A program made the position numbers and the translations under genes. Of a DNA stretch of 64,000 bases, positions 36,604 through 44,618 are shown piece by piece. Every line of letters starts with the position of its first letter. Position 1 is the first letter of the stretch. The stretch lies in contig NZ_LVEN01000008.1 in assembly GCF_001686925.1 (NCBI RefSeq), forward strand, positions 1-64,000, read 5' to 3'. The DNA comes from Flavobacterium piscis (lineage in GTDB: Bacteria; Bacteroidota; Bacteroidia; Flavobacteriales; Flavobacteriaceae). The notes under the pieces were generated by a model. That model was not told the DNA's origin. It saw only the letters and a program-made list of their open reading frames with translations, and did no database searches.

Positions 36604-38814
36604 ATGAAGCAATTTTTACTGTTATTATTGACCATTACATATTCGGCTATTCAGGCGCAGGAAAGTTCTTTAATTAAGATTGAAACTCAAAATTCTGCGT
36701 TAGTGCTTAAGGTTGGTAAAAACAAAAAATTGTATCAGACTTATTTGGGAACAAAGCTGAATAACAGTAGCGAATACGAAGCCGTTTCCAAAGAAAACAC
36801 CAAGAATTTCGTGGTGAATGACGGGAATCCTTTAATCGATTTGCGCCATTCGGCATACCCAACTTTTGGAACCGATAATTTATTCGAACCCGCTATCAGA
36901 ATCACGCATAACGACGGAAATCCTTCATTAGAATTAGAATATCAAAATCATACCATTCAAAAAATAACGGATAATACAGCTGAGATTATCATCAAATTAA
37001 AAGATCCTCAATATCCGGTTTTTATCAACCTTCATTATAAAACATTCTACAAAGAAAACGTAATCGAATCGTGGACAGAAATTCAGCACAACGAGAAAAA
37101 AGCTGTAATGCTGTACAATTATGCTTCATCTGCATTGCATTTGGATGCGGATCAGTATTGGCTGACACAATTTTACAGCGATGTGGTCGAGGAAGTTCGA
37201 ATGGAAGAAAGTCAGCTTACAAGAGGCATTAAGGTTATCGACTCGAAATTGGGCGTTCGAACAAATATGTTTGCGTCACCTAGTTTTTTTCTTTCATTAA
37301 ATTCAAAATCAGGAGAAAATACAGGTGAAGTAATTGCGGGAACAATTGCGTGGTCCGGAAACTTCAAGTATACATTTGATATTGATAATAATAATGAGTT
37401 GAGAATTATTTCAGGTATTAATGAATTTGCATCAGAATACAATCTTGAACCCGGAAAAACATTCAAAACACCTGTTTTTATTTATACCTTTTCAAATCAG
37501 GGCAAAGGTCAGGCGAGTAGAAATTTGCATGCATGGGCCAGAAAATACGGCCTTAAAGATGGCGAAAAACCACGTCTTACTTTATTGAACAATTGGGAAA
37601 CTACTTTTTTTGATTTTGATGAAAAGAAACTCGCCAATATGTTTACAGATGCTAAAACATTGGGAGTAGATATGTTTTTGCTTGATGACGGCTGGTTTGG
37701 CAACAAATACCCAAGAAGCGGTTCTACATCAGGATTAGGAGATTGGCAGGCTACAAAATCAAAATTGCCAAATGGGATTGGTTTCCTGATGGAAAAAGCC
37801 TTGGAAACTAATGTAAAATTTGGTATTTGGATAGAACCTGAAATGATCAACGAAAAAACTGAACTGTACGAAAAACATCCGGATTGGGTATTAAGTTTAC
37901 CTAACAGAGAAAAGAATATTTATCGCACACAATTGGTTCTTGATTTATGCAATCCGCAGGTTCAGGATTTTGTTTTTAAGGTTGTTGATGACATCATGCA
38001 AACCAAATCAGGAGTTGCCTTTTTTAAATGGGATTGTAATCGTATGATGACCAGTGCATATTCGACCTATCTTAAAAATCAGCAATCGCATTTATTCATA
38101 GAATACACAAAAGGCTTGTATAAAGTTCTTGATCGAATAAAATCGAAATACCCCAATTTACCTATGATGCTTTGTGCCGGAGGAGGAGGCAGGGTCGATT
38201 ACGGAATGCTCAATTATTTCACCGAGTTTTGGGCCAGCGACAACACAGATCCGTTTGATCGTGTTTTTATTCAATGGGGATATTCTAATTTTTATCCTGC
38301 GCTCGCAACTTGCAATCATGTAACTTCTATGGGCAATCAGTCCATAAAATTTAAAACAGATGTTGCCATGATGGGGAAATTGGGTTTTGATATTCACGTA
38401 GGCGGATTAAAACCAAACGAATTGCAATTTTGCCAGGAAGCAGTTGCCAATTACAAACGATTAAGTCCCGTAATTTGGCAAGGAGATTTGTACCGATTGA
38501 TTTCGCCTTATGAAGAAAGCAGAGCGGTATTAATGTATGTGAATCAGGATAAAACCAAGTCGGTCGTGTTCTCTTATACCTTGCATCCATTAACCGATCC
38601 TAATTACAGTCTGGTACGATTAGAAGGACTTGATCCTTTAATGAAATACGAAGTCAAAGAAATAAATCTTATGCCCGAAGCAAAAAATACTTTTGAAGCA
38701 TCAGGAAATGTTTTTTCGGGAGATTTTTTGATGAAAGTAGGTTTGAAAATTTCTTCTGCAAGAGAGGAAAGCAGTGTTGTATTAGAGGTTACAGCTGCCG
38801 GTTTGAAGAATTAA
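36604..38814 (+). CDS. GH36 alpha-galactosidase (exported)
   Basis: A 736-residue enzyme with a signal peptide (to about residue 18, AIQAQE), an N-terminal beta-sandwich and a TIM barrel. GH36 hallmarks: LLDDGWFGNKYPR (about 357-370), GIWIEPEMIN, nucleophile Asp477 in FFKWDCNR and acid/base Asp546 in ASDNTDPFDR. The length fits bacterial GH36 alpha-galactosidases. In plant extensins, serine carries a single alpha-D-galactose, so this enzyme could remove that residue; raffinose-type sugars or galactomannan are the usual alternative substrates. No own promoter was found, so it may be read from the upstream GH43-M24 genes. Confidence 0.9.
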   Translation: MKQFLLLLLTITYSAIQAQESSLIKIETQNSALVLKVGKNKKLYQTYLGTKLNNSSEYEAVSKENTKNFVVNDGNPLIDLRHSAYPTFGTDNLFEPAIRITHNDGNPSLELEYQNHTIQKITDNTAEIIIKLKDPQYPVFINLHYKTFYKENVIESWTEIQHNEKKAVMLYNYASSALHLDADQYWLTQFYSDVVEEVRMEESQLTRGIKVIDSKLGVRTNMFASPSFFLSLNSKSGENTGEVIAGTIAWSGNFKYTFDIDNNNELRIISGINEFASEYNLEPGKTFKTPVFIYTFSNQGKGQASRNLHAWARKYGLKDGEKPRLTLLNNWETTFFDFDEKKLANMFTDAKTLGVDMFLLDDGWFGNKYPRSGSTSGLGDWQATKSKLPNGIGFLMEKALETNVKFGIWIEPEMINEKTELYEKHPDWVLSLPNREKNIYRTQLVLDLCNPQVQDFVFKVVDDIMQTKSGVAFFKWDCNRMMTSAYSTYLKNQQSHLFIEYTKGLYKVLDRIKSKYPNLPMMLCAGGGGRVDYGMLNYFTEFWASDNTDPFDRVFIQWGYSNFYPALATCNHVTSMGNQSIKFKTDVAMMGKLGFDIHVGGLKPNELQFCQEAVANYKRLSPVIWQGDLYRLISPYEESRAVLMYVNQDKTKSVVFSYTLHPLTDPNYSLVRLEGLDPLMKYEVKEINLMPEAKNTFEASGNVFSGDFLMKVGLKISSAREESSVVLEVTAAGLKN

Positions 38815-38907
38815 TTGGTATTAATTTTTGCGATTTTGGTTTTTAAATATAAGTATTGATGTTTTGTAACTTATTGTAAAATAGGTTAGTATATTTTATT
38901 AAATAGG

Positions 38908-38970
38908 TAAAATAGTATTAAATGTAGATAATATTGTCTTACAAGATGATTAGTGTAGTTTTTACATTTA
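38908..38970 (+). promoter_or_regulatory. Shared palindromic element (copy D) with -7 box, upstream of HExxH protease
   Basis: TAAAATAGTATTA (38908-38920), eight bases, TAATAT (38929-38934) with a perfect TATTA-N8-TAATA inverted repeat; then 28 nt to TACATTTA (38963-38970), one base off TAnnTTTG. The gene starts at 39011. Confidence 0.75.
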
Positions 38971-39010
38971 CAAAAGAATGCTATTTCTTAACCTATTAAT
39001 TAAATAAACT

Positions 39011-41242
39011 ATGAAAAAACTTTTACTACTTGTTGTCGTTTTTCTATCCAGTTATTTTGCAATTGCACAGAAAACGCTTTTTACTCCCACAGAATGGAGT
39101 GATCCTAATAATGAATTTTATAATAAAGTATCCAACACCAGAAAGTACGAGTCGACCAATTTTGTACTCTACTGGGGCGATAAAGTTGGGACGAATCCTG
39201 CGGCATATGCTGATGCAGCACTAAGGTTTACACCAAAATCAGTTGCAGATACACTCGAGACTAGCTTTAAACGCTATATTACCGATTTGCATTTTGTAAA
39301 CAATGCGCCAACAACCAATTTTGGGAAGTACAAGATCATTATTATGATGATGAGCACCTGGAATTCTACAGATCCAAGGTTAGAAGCTTTTGCACAAGCG
39401 AGTTCCTTTAGTAATACCATAGGCGCTATGTTTGTACATCCTGAAGCCACGAGAGATGGCGGAGCGTTATCGCATGAATTTGCCCATACACTGCAAATGA
39501 TGATGAGCATTCAGGAAAATCCGGGAGCCGGAAGAGCATTTGCCGGATATGATTGGGCGAGTCCATTTTATGAAGGACACGCCAATTTTATGCGTGCACA
39601 GGCTTATCCGCAATGGGCAGAAATCGACGGAACTTTGACCCGCTGGATCCAGACCAAACATTTTATGTGGTCCTCGAACAGGCATCATTATACTAATTTT
39701 CATTTGATGTACTATGTTCAGGAAAAAGAGGGATTTGATTTTACAAGAAGAATGTGGGCAGAATCTATGAATGAAGAACATCCGCTGGAAACCATTAAGC
39801 GATTAAAAGGTTTTACACAGGATCAGCTTGATGATTATCTGTGGGGATATGCACAGCGACAAGCCGCATTCGATTATCCCATTCAATGGAATTCCCAAAT
39901 AAACACCACCAGTAATTTCGGAAAAACCATTAGAAACGTTTACAATGCGATAAAAACAAATATGCCTCGTTATACCAGCAGACAATATACGCTGCTGACA
40001 AAAGTAACAGGAACAGCGGATCAATATTATACCAATAACGATTGGGCTCCACAGGATTACGGAATGAATTTAATTCCGTTATACCCAACCTGTACAGGAA
40101 CACAAAAAAAAGTAACCATTAAATTTAAAGGACATACTGAGGTAAATACCACTCAGGCCGGATGGCGTTATGGTTTTGTAACCACAAAAACCGATGGAAC
40201 TATTTCTCGTTACAGTCCAATGTATAAGACCGATGGCGAAGCATCATTTACACTCAATACAGTGACAGAAGCTAACATTTATCTGGTTGTTTTTGCGGCA
40301 CCAAAAGTGCATGTCAATTACAATATGGATGTGGGTTATCCAAAACAAAGAAGATATCCTTACGAACTAAAAATTGCAAATGCTACTCCGGAAGGATTTC
40401 AGCCTGCAGCTAACTTTAGAAGCTTTCTTAAAACAAACGGACATTTACATACCAACGGCGGCGGATGGGTGTCTAACAATGCAACTGTAGCTTCTACAGT
40501 ATATGTGGGTCCGTATGCAATTGTACGAGCCGGAACGATTTCAGGAAATGCCCGTATAGATGATTACGCAATGGTAGATGGAGGTACTATAAACGGCAAT
40601 GCGATTGTAAGAGGCAATGCATGTGTGTACAACGCCACTTTGGCCAACAGCGCCATTGTTGAAGGAAATGCCTGGATGGAAGGTGGTTCTGTAAAAAATA
40701 CTGCCAATATCAAAGGAAATGCTATGTTGTTTGCAGGAGATTTTGCCAGTTCAGTTGTTGTAGGCGGGGATGCAGAAATTGGCAGTTGCGCTACACCTGG
40801 TGTTTATTTGCAATTTCCTTACTGGAGAAACGGAAGAGATAATTGCGATGGTAAAGGTGCAAGCGATACTTCTAATATTGATATCAATGCAACATTTACC
40901 AATTTTACAGCTGCGCAAATGGCTTTTAGTACAACGCCCAATTGTACGGTAACCACGCTGGCGACTAACAAAGCAGTACTCGATCCTGAGGTAGATTTAA
41001 GTGTTTATCCCAACCCTACAAAAGGCATCCTGAACATTTCGTTTTTGCAGGCAGAACAGGAAAAAGTAACCATTGTCTTGTTTGATATCAACGGACAAAA
41101 AATAGTTACCATTACAGATAAAGAATATAATGCGGGCAAAGTTGATATTGCCTACAATTGCAATAATTTGATCAAAGGTGTTTATTTGCTCAATATTCAA
41201 AGAGGAGGTGAGATCGTAAGTAAATCATTTCTAAAAGAATAA
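39011..41242 (+). CDS. Secreted HExxH metalloprotease-like protein with beta-helix repeats and T9SS type A domain
   Basis: A 743-residue protein. Signal peptide (about 1-19, FAIAQK); N-terminal DUF6055-like region with zinc motif LSHEFAHTLQ (His155, Glu156, His159) and a likely third ligand Glu188 in YEGHANF, a gluzincin-like spacing; a beta-rich middle part; residues about 490-600 with hexapeptide-like repeats (GPYAIVRAG, GNARIDDYAMVDGG, GNAIVRGNACV, GNAWMEGGSV), fitting a left-handed beta-helix; and a C-terminal type A T9SS sorting domain (YPNPTKGILNIS ... KGVYLLNIQRGGEIVSKSFLKE). It is probably anchored on or released from the surface. With copy D of the shared element in its promoter, it is my best candidate for the endoprotease that opens the glycoprotein backbone. 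Activity is inferred from motifs only. Confidence 0.8.
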   Translation: MKKLLLLVVVFLSSYFAIAQKTLFTPTEWSDPNNEFYNKVSNTRKYESTNFVLYWGDKVGTNPAAYADAALRFTPKSVADTLETSFKRYITDLHFVNNAPTTNFGKYKIIIMMMSTWNSTDPRLEAFAQASSFSNTIGAMFVHPEATRDGGALSHEFAHTLQMMMSIQENPGAGRAFAGYDWASPFYEGHANFMRAQAYPQWAEIDGTLTRWIQTKHFMWSSNRHHYTNFHLMYYVQEKEGFDFTRRMWAESMNEEHPLETIKRLKGFTQDQLDDYLWGYAQRQAAFDYPIQWNSQINTTSNFGKTIRNVYNAIKTNMPRYTSRQYTLLTKVTGTADQYYTNNDWAPQDYGMNLIPLYPTCTGTQKKVTIKFKGHTEVNTTQAGWRYGFVTTKTDGTISRYSPMYKTDGEASFTLNTVTEANIYLVVFAAPKVHVNYNMDVGYPKQRRYPYELKIANATPEGFQPAANFRSFLKTNGHLHTNGGGWVSNNATVASTVYVGPYAIVRAGTISGNARIDDYAMVDGGTINGNAIVRGNACVYNATLANSAIVEGNAWMEGGSVKNTANIKGNAMLFAGDFASSVVVGGDAEIGSCATPGVYLQFPYWRNGRDNCDGKGASDTSNIDINATFTNFTAAQMAFSTTPNCTVTTLATNKAVLDPEVDLSVYPNPTKGILNISFLQAEQEKVTIVLFDINGQKIVTITDKEYNAGKVDIAYNCNNLIKGVYLLNIQRGGEIVSKSFLKE

Positions 41243-41314
41243 TACATTAAAAATGAATGTTTTCTGCAATTTCGAGAATACAGAAACTAAAATTGATCCT
41301 TTATAATTCCTTAT

Positions 41315-41348
41315 AAAAATGCTATTATTTTTAATAGCATTTTTTTTA
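41315..41348 (+). terminator. Terminator at the end of region 2
   Basis: The stem AAAATGCTATTA pairs with TAATAGCATTTT (arms about 41316-41327 and 41332-41343) around a 4-nt loop, followed by a run of T. Confidence 0.85.
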
Positions 41349-41385
41349 TGATTCATTCAATTAAATTTTTTTAAAAATATTTTTT

Positions 41386-41410
41386 ATACTAAAACGTTTT
41401 AGTATATTTG
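41386..41410 (+). promoter_or_regulatory. LacI-type operator overlapping -7 box, upstream of GDSL gene
   Basis: ATACTAAAACGTTTTAGTAT (41386-41405) is a perfect 20-bp palindrome with the central CG typical of LacI-family operators. The -7 box TATATTTG (41403-41410, a TAnnTTTG match) overlaps its right end, so a bound repressor would block the promoter. A near-identical site lies at 45932. The 171-nt stretch to the GDSL start would be an untranslated leader. Confidence 0.85.
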
Positions 41411-41580
41411 CCAACATGATATACCTTTTTTGCGTATTAAGGAATGTTTGTAGTGTATATTTTTTTAATTGTAATACAGACTGTTAAAATTTTAGTCATA
41501 CTACTTATTGTTCGTTAATGTTTGAATGGTGAAAGAGTTCTCTAATCTAGATATATAACCGAATACACATTGCGAATTAA

Positions 41581-42270
41581 ATGAAAACACCTTTATTTTT
41601 CTGTTACGTCCTGATACTTTTTTTTTCTGCAACTTATTCCCATGCTCAGGATTGGCCTAACTTAAATCGTTATAAGGATGAAAATTCTAAAGTTCCGGTA
41701 TTGAGTGCTAAAGATCATAGTAGGGTAGTTTTTATGGGAAATTCAATTACAGAAGGATGGATCAACAAACGACCTGATTTTTTCAATTCAAAAAAATATA
41801 TCAACAGAGGAATAAGCGGTCAGACGACACCACAAATGTTATTGCGTTTTAGACAAGATGTAATTGCTTTAAAACCTGCTGTGGTGATTATTTTGGCAGG
41901 TATAAACGATATCGCTGAAAATACTGGACCTTATTCTGCTGAGACAACTTCGGGAAATATATTTTCGATGTGTGAACTGGCCAGACAAAATGGGATAAAG
42001 GTGATTCTTTGCTCGGTTCTTCCTGCATTAGATTTTAAATGGAAGCCCGGTTTAGAACCAGCTAAAAAAGTTGTAGCCCTAAACAGTGTCCTAAAAGCAT
42101 ACGCAGATAAAAATAAACTTTTTTATACGGATTATTTTTCAGCAATGGTAAATGAAAAATTAGGTTTAAAAGATGAATTAGGTACGGATGGCGTACATCC
42201 TAATGAAGCAGGTTATGCCATTATGGAACCTATTTTAGAAAAAAACATTTTTAAAGCACTTAAAAAATAA
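41581..42270 (+). CDS. SGNH/GDSL-family esterase, exported
   Basis: A 229-residue protein with a signal peptide (to about residue 22, YSHAQD). The SGNH blocks are present: Ser55 in FMGNSITEGW, Gly in RGISGQT (about 77-82), Asn109 in LAGINDI, and Asp203/His206 in DGVHPNEAGY. These residues form the catalytic triad and oxyanion hole of acyl-ester hydrolases. In a polysaccharide locus the likely task is removal of acetyl groups from the glycan, but the substrate is not readable. It lies behind the first LacI-type operator and 286 bp before the ROK kinase gene. Confidence 0.85.
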   Translation: MKTPLFFCYVLILFFSATYSHAQDWPNLNRYKDENSKVPVLSAKDHSRVVFMGNSITEGWINKRPDFFNSKKYINRGISGQTTPQMLLRFRQDVIALKPAVVIILAGINDIAENTGPYSAETTSGNIFSMCELARQNGIKVILCSVLPALDFKWKPGLEPAKKVVALNSVLKAYADKNKLFYTDYFSAMVNEKLGLKDELGTDGVHPNEAGYAIMEPILEKNIFKALKK

Positions 42271-42381
42271 ATTAAATTCTTTCTGAATCTGCAAATGCAA
42301 TTGCATAATATTTTTGAAATGACCGAGATAAGTTTGTTCAATCTCATTTGTGAAAATAGAACAAGAGTAAAAGTAATTCAG

Positions 42382-42444
42382 GAGAATAGTATTGTTTTTT
42401 GACAATATAGTATCGGATGTTAAAAGTCTTTCTTTTTAGGTTTG
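42382..42444 (+). promoter_or_regulatory. Shared palindromic element (copy E, diverged) with -7 box, upstream of ROK kinase
   Basis: GAGAATAGTATTG (42382-42394), eight bases, CAATAT (42403-42408). The inner palindrome is TATTG-N8-CAATA: both arms changed together, keeping the symmetry. Exactly 28 nt later is TAGGTTTG (42437-42444), a full TAnnTTTG match. The ROK gene starts at 42557. The outer TAATAT half of copies A-C is not kept. Confidence 0.6.
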
Positions 42445-42556
42445 AATATTATTTTTTAAATCCTTCAAAGAGGCTAATCCACAAAGAAATAGAGAAAAAA
42501 CAGAGATAATTAATTGAATTGATTATGAGTAAAAAAATAATTAAAATGAGTAACAA

Positions 42557-43498
42557 ATGTCAATAACAATAGGTGTAGATATTGGAGGGAGCCACATCAG
42601 CAGTGCTGCCGTAAATGGTAATGATTTTGTGATAATTCCGGGAACATATTTTAGCGGAGCTGTTGATAGTAAGGCTTCTAAAGAAGTAATTATTAAAAAA
42701 TGGGCCGAAATAATCAATCAGACTATTCAGGTAATTCAGGAAAACTATGACTATTCTTCAAGTGATGTTATTGGAATCGCTTTTTCTATGCCAGGCCCGT
42801 TTCAGTACGAAACAGGAATAGCTATGTTTGAAGGAAATGATAAATACGAGTCCCTGTATAATGTATCGGTTGCAGATGAACTTTTAAAATACCTAAGCAC
42901 ACAAAATGTAAGCTTCAGGTTTCTTAATGATGCCAGTTGTTTTGGAGTAGGAGGATCGCTTACACAAGAATCTGAATTGAATAATAAAGTAATTGCTATA
43001 ACTTTAGGAACTGGTTTTGGAGCCGCTTTTTTAGACCATAAACTGCCAATTACACAAGGAAGTAATGTACCGCATAATGGTTGTTTATGGGACAAACCTT
43101 TTCAGGATAGTATTGCTGATAACTACTTTTCGACCAGATGGTTTTTAAATCAGTACGAAAATAGTACCGGAAAGAAATTGACAGACGGTGTTAAGGAAAT
43201 AGCCGGTATTGAGGATTATTCGACTGCAAAAATATTTGATGATTTCGCCCATAATTTAAGTGAATTTTTAGCGCCTTTTATTCTTGATTTTGATGCAGAT
43301 CTTTTGATTATCGGAGGGAATATTGCCAAATCAAATCGATTGTTTTTGACTAAATTTCAGGAGAATTTAAAAAGCAAAAATGTAGACATAGCAATTTCTA
43401 TTATCGAAAATACAGAAAAGACCAGTATTCTGGGATCAAGTTATTTATTTAATGAGGTTTTCTGGGAACGCATTAAAGCAGAATTACCGTATTTCTAG
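42557..43498 (+). CDS. ROK-family sugar kinase
   Basis: A 313-residue cytoplasmic protein of the ROK/hexokinase superfamily. Seen: phosphate-binding loop GVDIGGSHIS (about 6-15), the catalytic Asp in FLNDASCFGVGG, and the second nucleotide loop ITLGTGFGAAFL. No DNA-binding N-terminus is present, so it is a kinase rather than a repressor. The usual cysteine-rich zinc motif of ROK kinases is not evident (one GCLWDKP instead). With the mannose-6-phosphate-isomerase-like cupin 32 bp downstream and alpha-mannosidases nearby, mannose (or glucose) is the likely substrate, giving mannose 6-phosphate. Confidence 0.87.
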   Translation: MSITIGVDIGGSHISSAAVNGNDFVIIPGTYFSGAVDSKASKEVIIKKWAEIINQTIQVIQENYDYSSSDVIGIAFSMPGPFQYETGIAMFEGNDKYESLYNVSVADELLKYLSTQNVSFRFLNDASCFGVGGSLTQESELNNKVIAITLGTGFGAAFLDHKLPITQGSNVPHNGCLWDKPFQDSIADNYFSTRWFLNQYENSTGKKLTDGVKEIAGIEDYSTAKIFDDFAHNLSEFLAPFILDFDADLLIIGGNIAKSNRLFLTKFQENLKSKNVDIAISIIENTEKTSILGSSYLFNEVFWERIKAELPYF

Positions 43499-43530
43499 AA
43501 AAAATAAAAATTGTAAAAAAAAAAGAAAAC

Positions 43531-44046
43531 ATGAATATCAAGATAGAAGATAAAGACAGTAAAGCATTGGTCTTTGATAAGATTAGAAATGAAATCGAAA
43601 AACACAATTTTACGATCATCAACGAAGACCAGACAAGACCTTGGGGTGGTTTTTTTGTGATCGAAGAAAGCCAGGCAAGTGCTTTTATAACAAAGTTTTT
43701 TTCGCACTTAAAGCTTGACGAGGTTCAAATCACCAATAAATTAAGCCCAAAGATCTTAGTGGTAGCTCCGGAAAAAAGATTATCGTGGCAATATCACTTT
43801 AGAAGAGCCGAAATCTGGAAAGTGGTTGAAGGTCCCGTAGGAGTAAAAATTAGCGATACAGATGTTGAAGGAGAATTAAAAACATTGCAAAACGGTGATT
43901 TTATTGAGATGGACAAAGGAGAACGTCACCGCCTGATAGGTTTGGATTCGTGGGGTGTGATTGCAGAAATCTGGCAGCATACAGATCAGGATAATCCTTC
44001 GGATGAAGAAGATATTGTTCGTCTTCAGGATGATTTTGGACGTTAA
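43531..44046 (+). CDS. Cupin protein, mannose-6-phosphate-isomerase-like
   Basis: A 171-residue protein containing one cupin (about 75-160). The conserved pattern W-Q-Y-H-F-R-R-A-E-I-W (about 89-99) followed by VVEGPVGV and GDFIEMDKGERHRL matches the cupin of type II phosphomannose isomerases, with His and Glu metal ligands visible. The N-terminal 50 residues include TRPWGGFFVIEE, as in Bacteroidota homologues. In the expected pathway it turns mannose 6-phosphate into fructose 6-phosphate after the ROK kinase. It lies 32 bp after the kinase gene and is probably co-transcribed. Activity is inferred from motif and context. Confidence 0.8.
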   Translation: MNIKIEDKDSKALVFDKIRNEIEKHNFTIINEDQTRPWGGFFVIEESQASAFITKFFSHLKLDEVQITNKLSPKILVVAPEKRLSWQYHFRRAEIWKVVEGPVGVKISDTDVEGELKTLQNGDFIEMDKGERHRLIGLDSWGVIAEIWQHTDQDNPSDEEDIVRLQDDFGR

Positions 44047-44050
44047 TACA

Positions 44051-44517
44051 AAAAATAATCTCGCAAAGACGCAAAGGCGCAAAGTTTATTTAGCCTAAAC
44101 GATTAAAATGATTAAAAAAATAAGATTAAATTAATTTAAATCTGCGTGAAACAAAAAAACTTTGCGCCTTTGCGTCTTTGCGAGATTAAAACATTACAAC
44201 TGATAAATTAACTGAAAAAAAAATAGGAGATGCACAGGCTAAAAGTTTTATTAGCCACTGATTAAACGATTAAAAACGATTAAAAAAAACAGCTTTAATC
44301 AATTTAAATCTTCGTGAAACAAAAAACTTTGCGCCTTGGCGTCTTTGCGCGATTAAAATATTACAACTGATAAATTAACTGAAAAAAAAGGGGAAATGCA
44401 CAGGCTAAAAGTTTTATTAGCCACTGATTAAACAATTAAAACGATTAAAAAATCAGCTTAAATCAATTTAAATCTGCGTGAAACAAAAAAACTTTGCGTC
44501 TTTGCGAGATTAAACTT
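44051..44517. repeat. Three tandem copies of a ~166-bp intergenic repeat
   Basis: The right-arm motif CTTTGCGYCTTTGCG starts at 44160, 44327 and (9 bp shorter) 44492, a period of 165-167 bp. Each unit has GATTAAAACGATTAAAA stretches and AATTTAAATCTGCGTGAAAC, and adjacent units are joined by an AACTGATAAATTAACTG...GCACAGGCTAAAAG segment. The leftmost arm (CTCGCAAAGACGCAAAGGCG, about 44060) is inverted to the right arms. It fills most of the 572-bp gap between the cupin and lacI-type genes. No gene seen. Confidence 0.8.
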
Positions 44518-44572
44518 TTGAACTTACTTTAAGTAAAATAGTACTAATTTAACGTCACAATTATAACTTTAC

Positions 44573-44580
44573 TATATTTG
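44573..44580 (+). promoter_or_regulatory. Candidate -7 box of the LacI-type regulator gene
   Basis: TATATTTG fits TAnnTTTG and lies 38 nt before the start codon at 44619. No clear TTG at the -33 position was seen. Confidence 0.5.
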
Positions 44581-44618
44581 AGCAAAAATTGTGGTTTTAA
44601 ATTAAAAATGATTTTAAA

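Noticed and set aside
36477..36677. Open frame overlapping the start of the GH36 gene
   Set aside because: It covers the inverted repeat and the GH36 signal peptide in another frame.
44534..44560. TAAAATAGTACTA upstream of the LacI-type gene as a sixth element copy
   Set aside because: The second arm is missing and the -7 box at 44573 is 16 nt too close.
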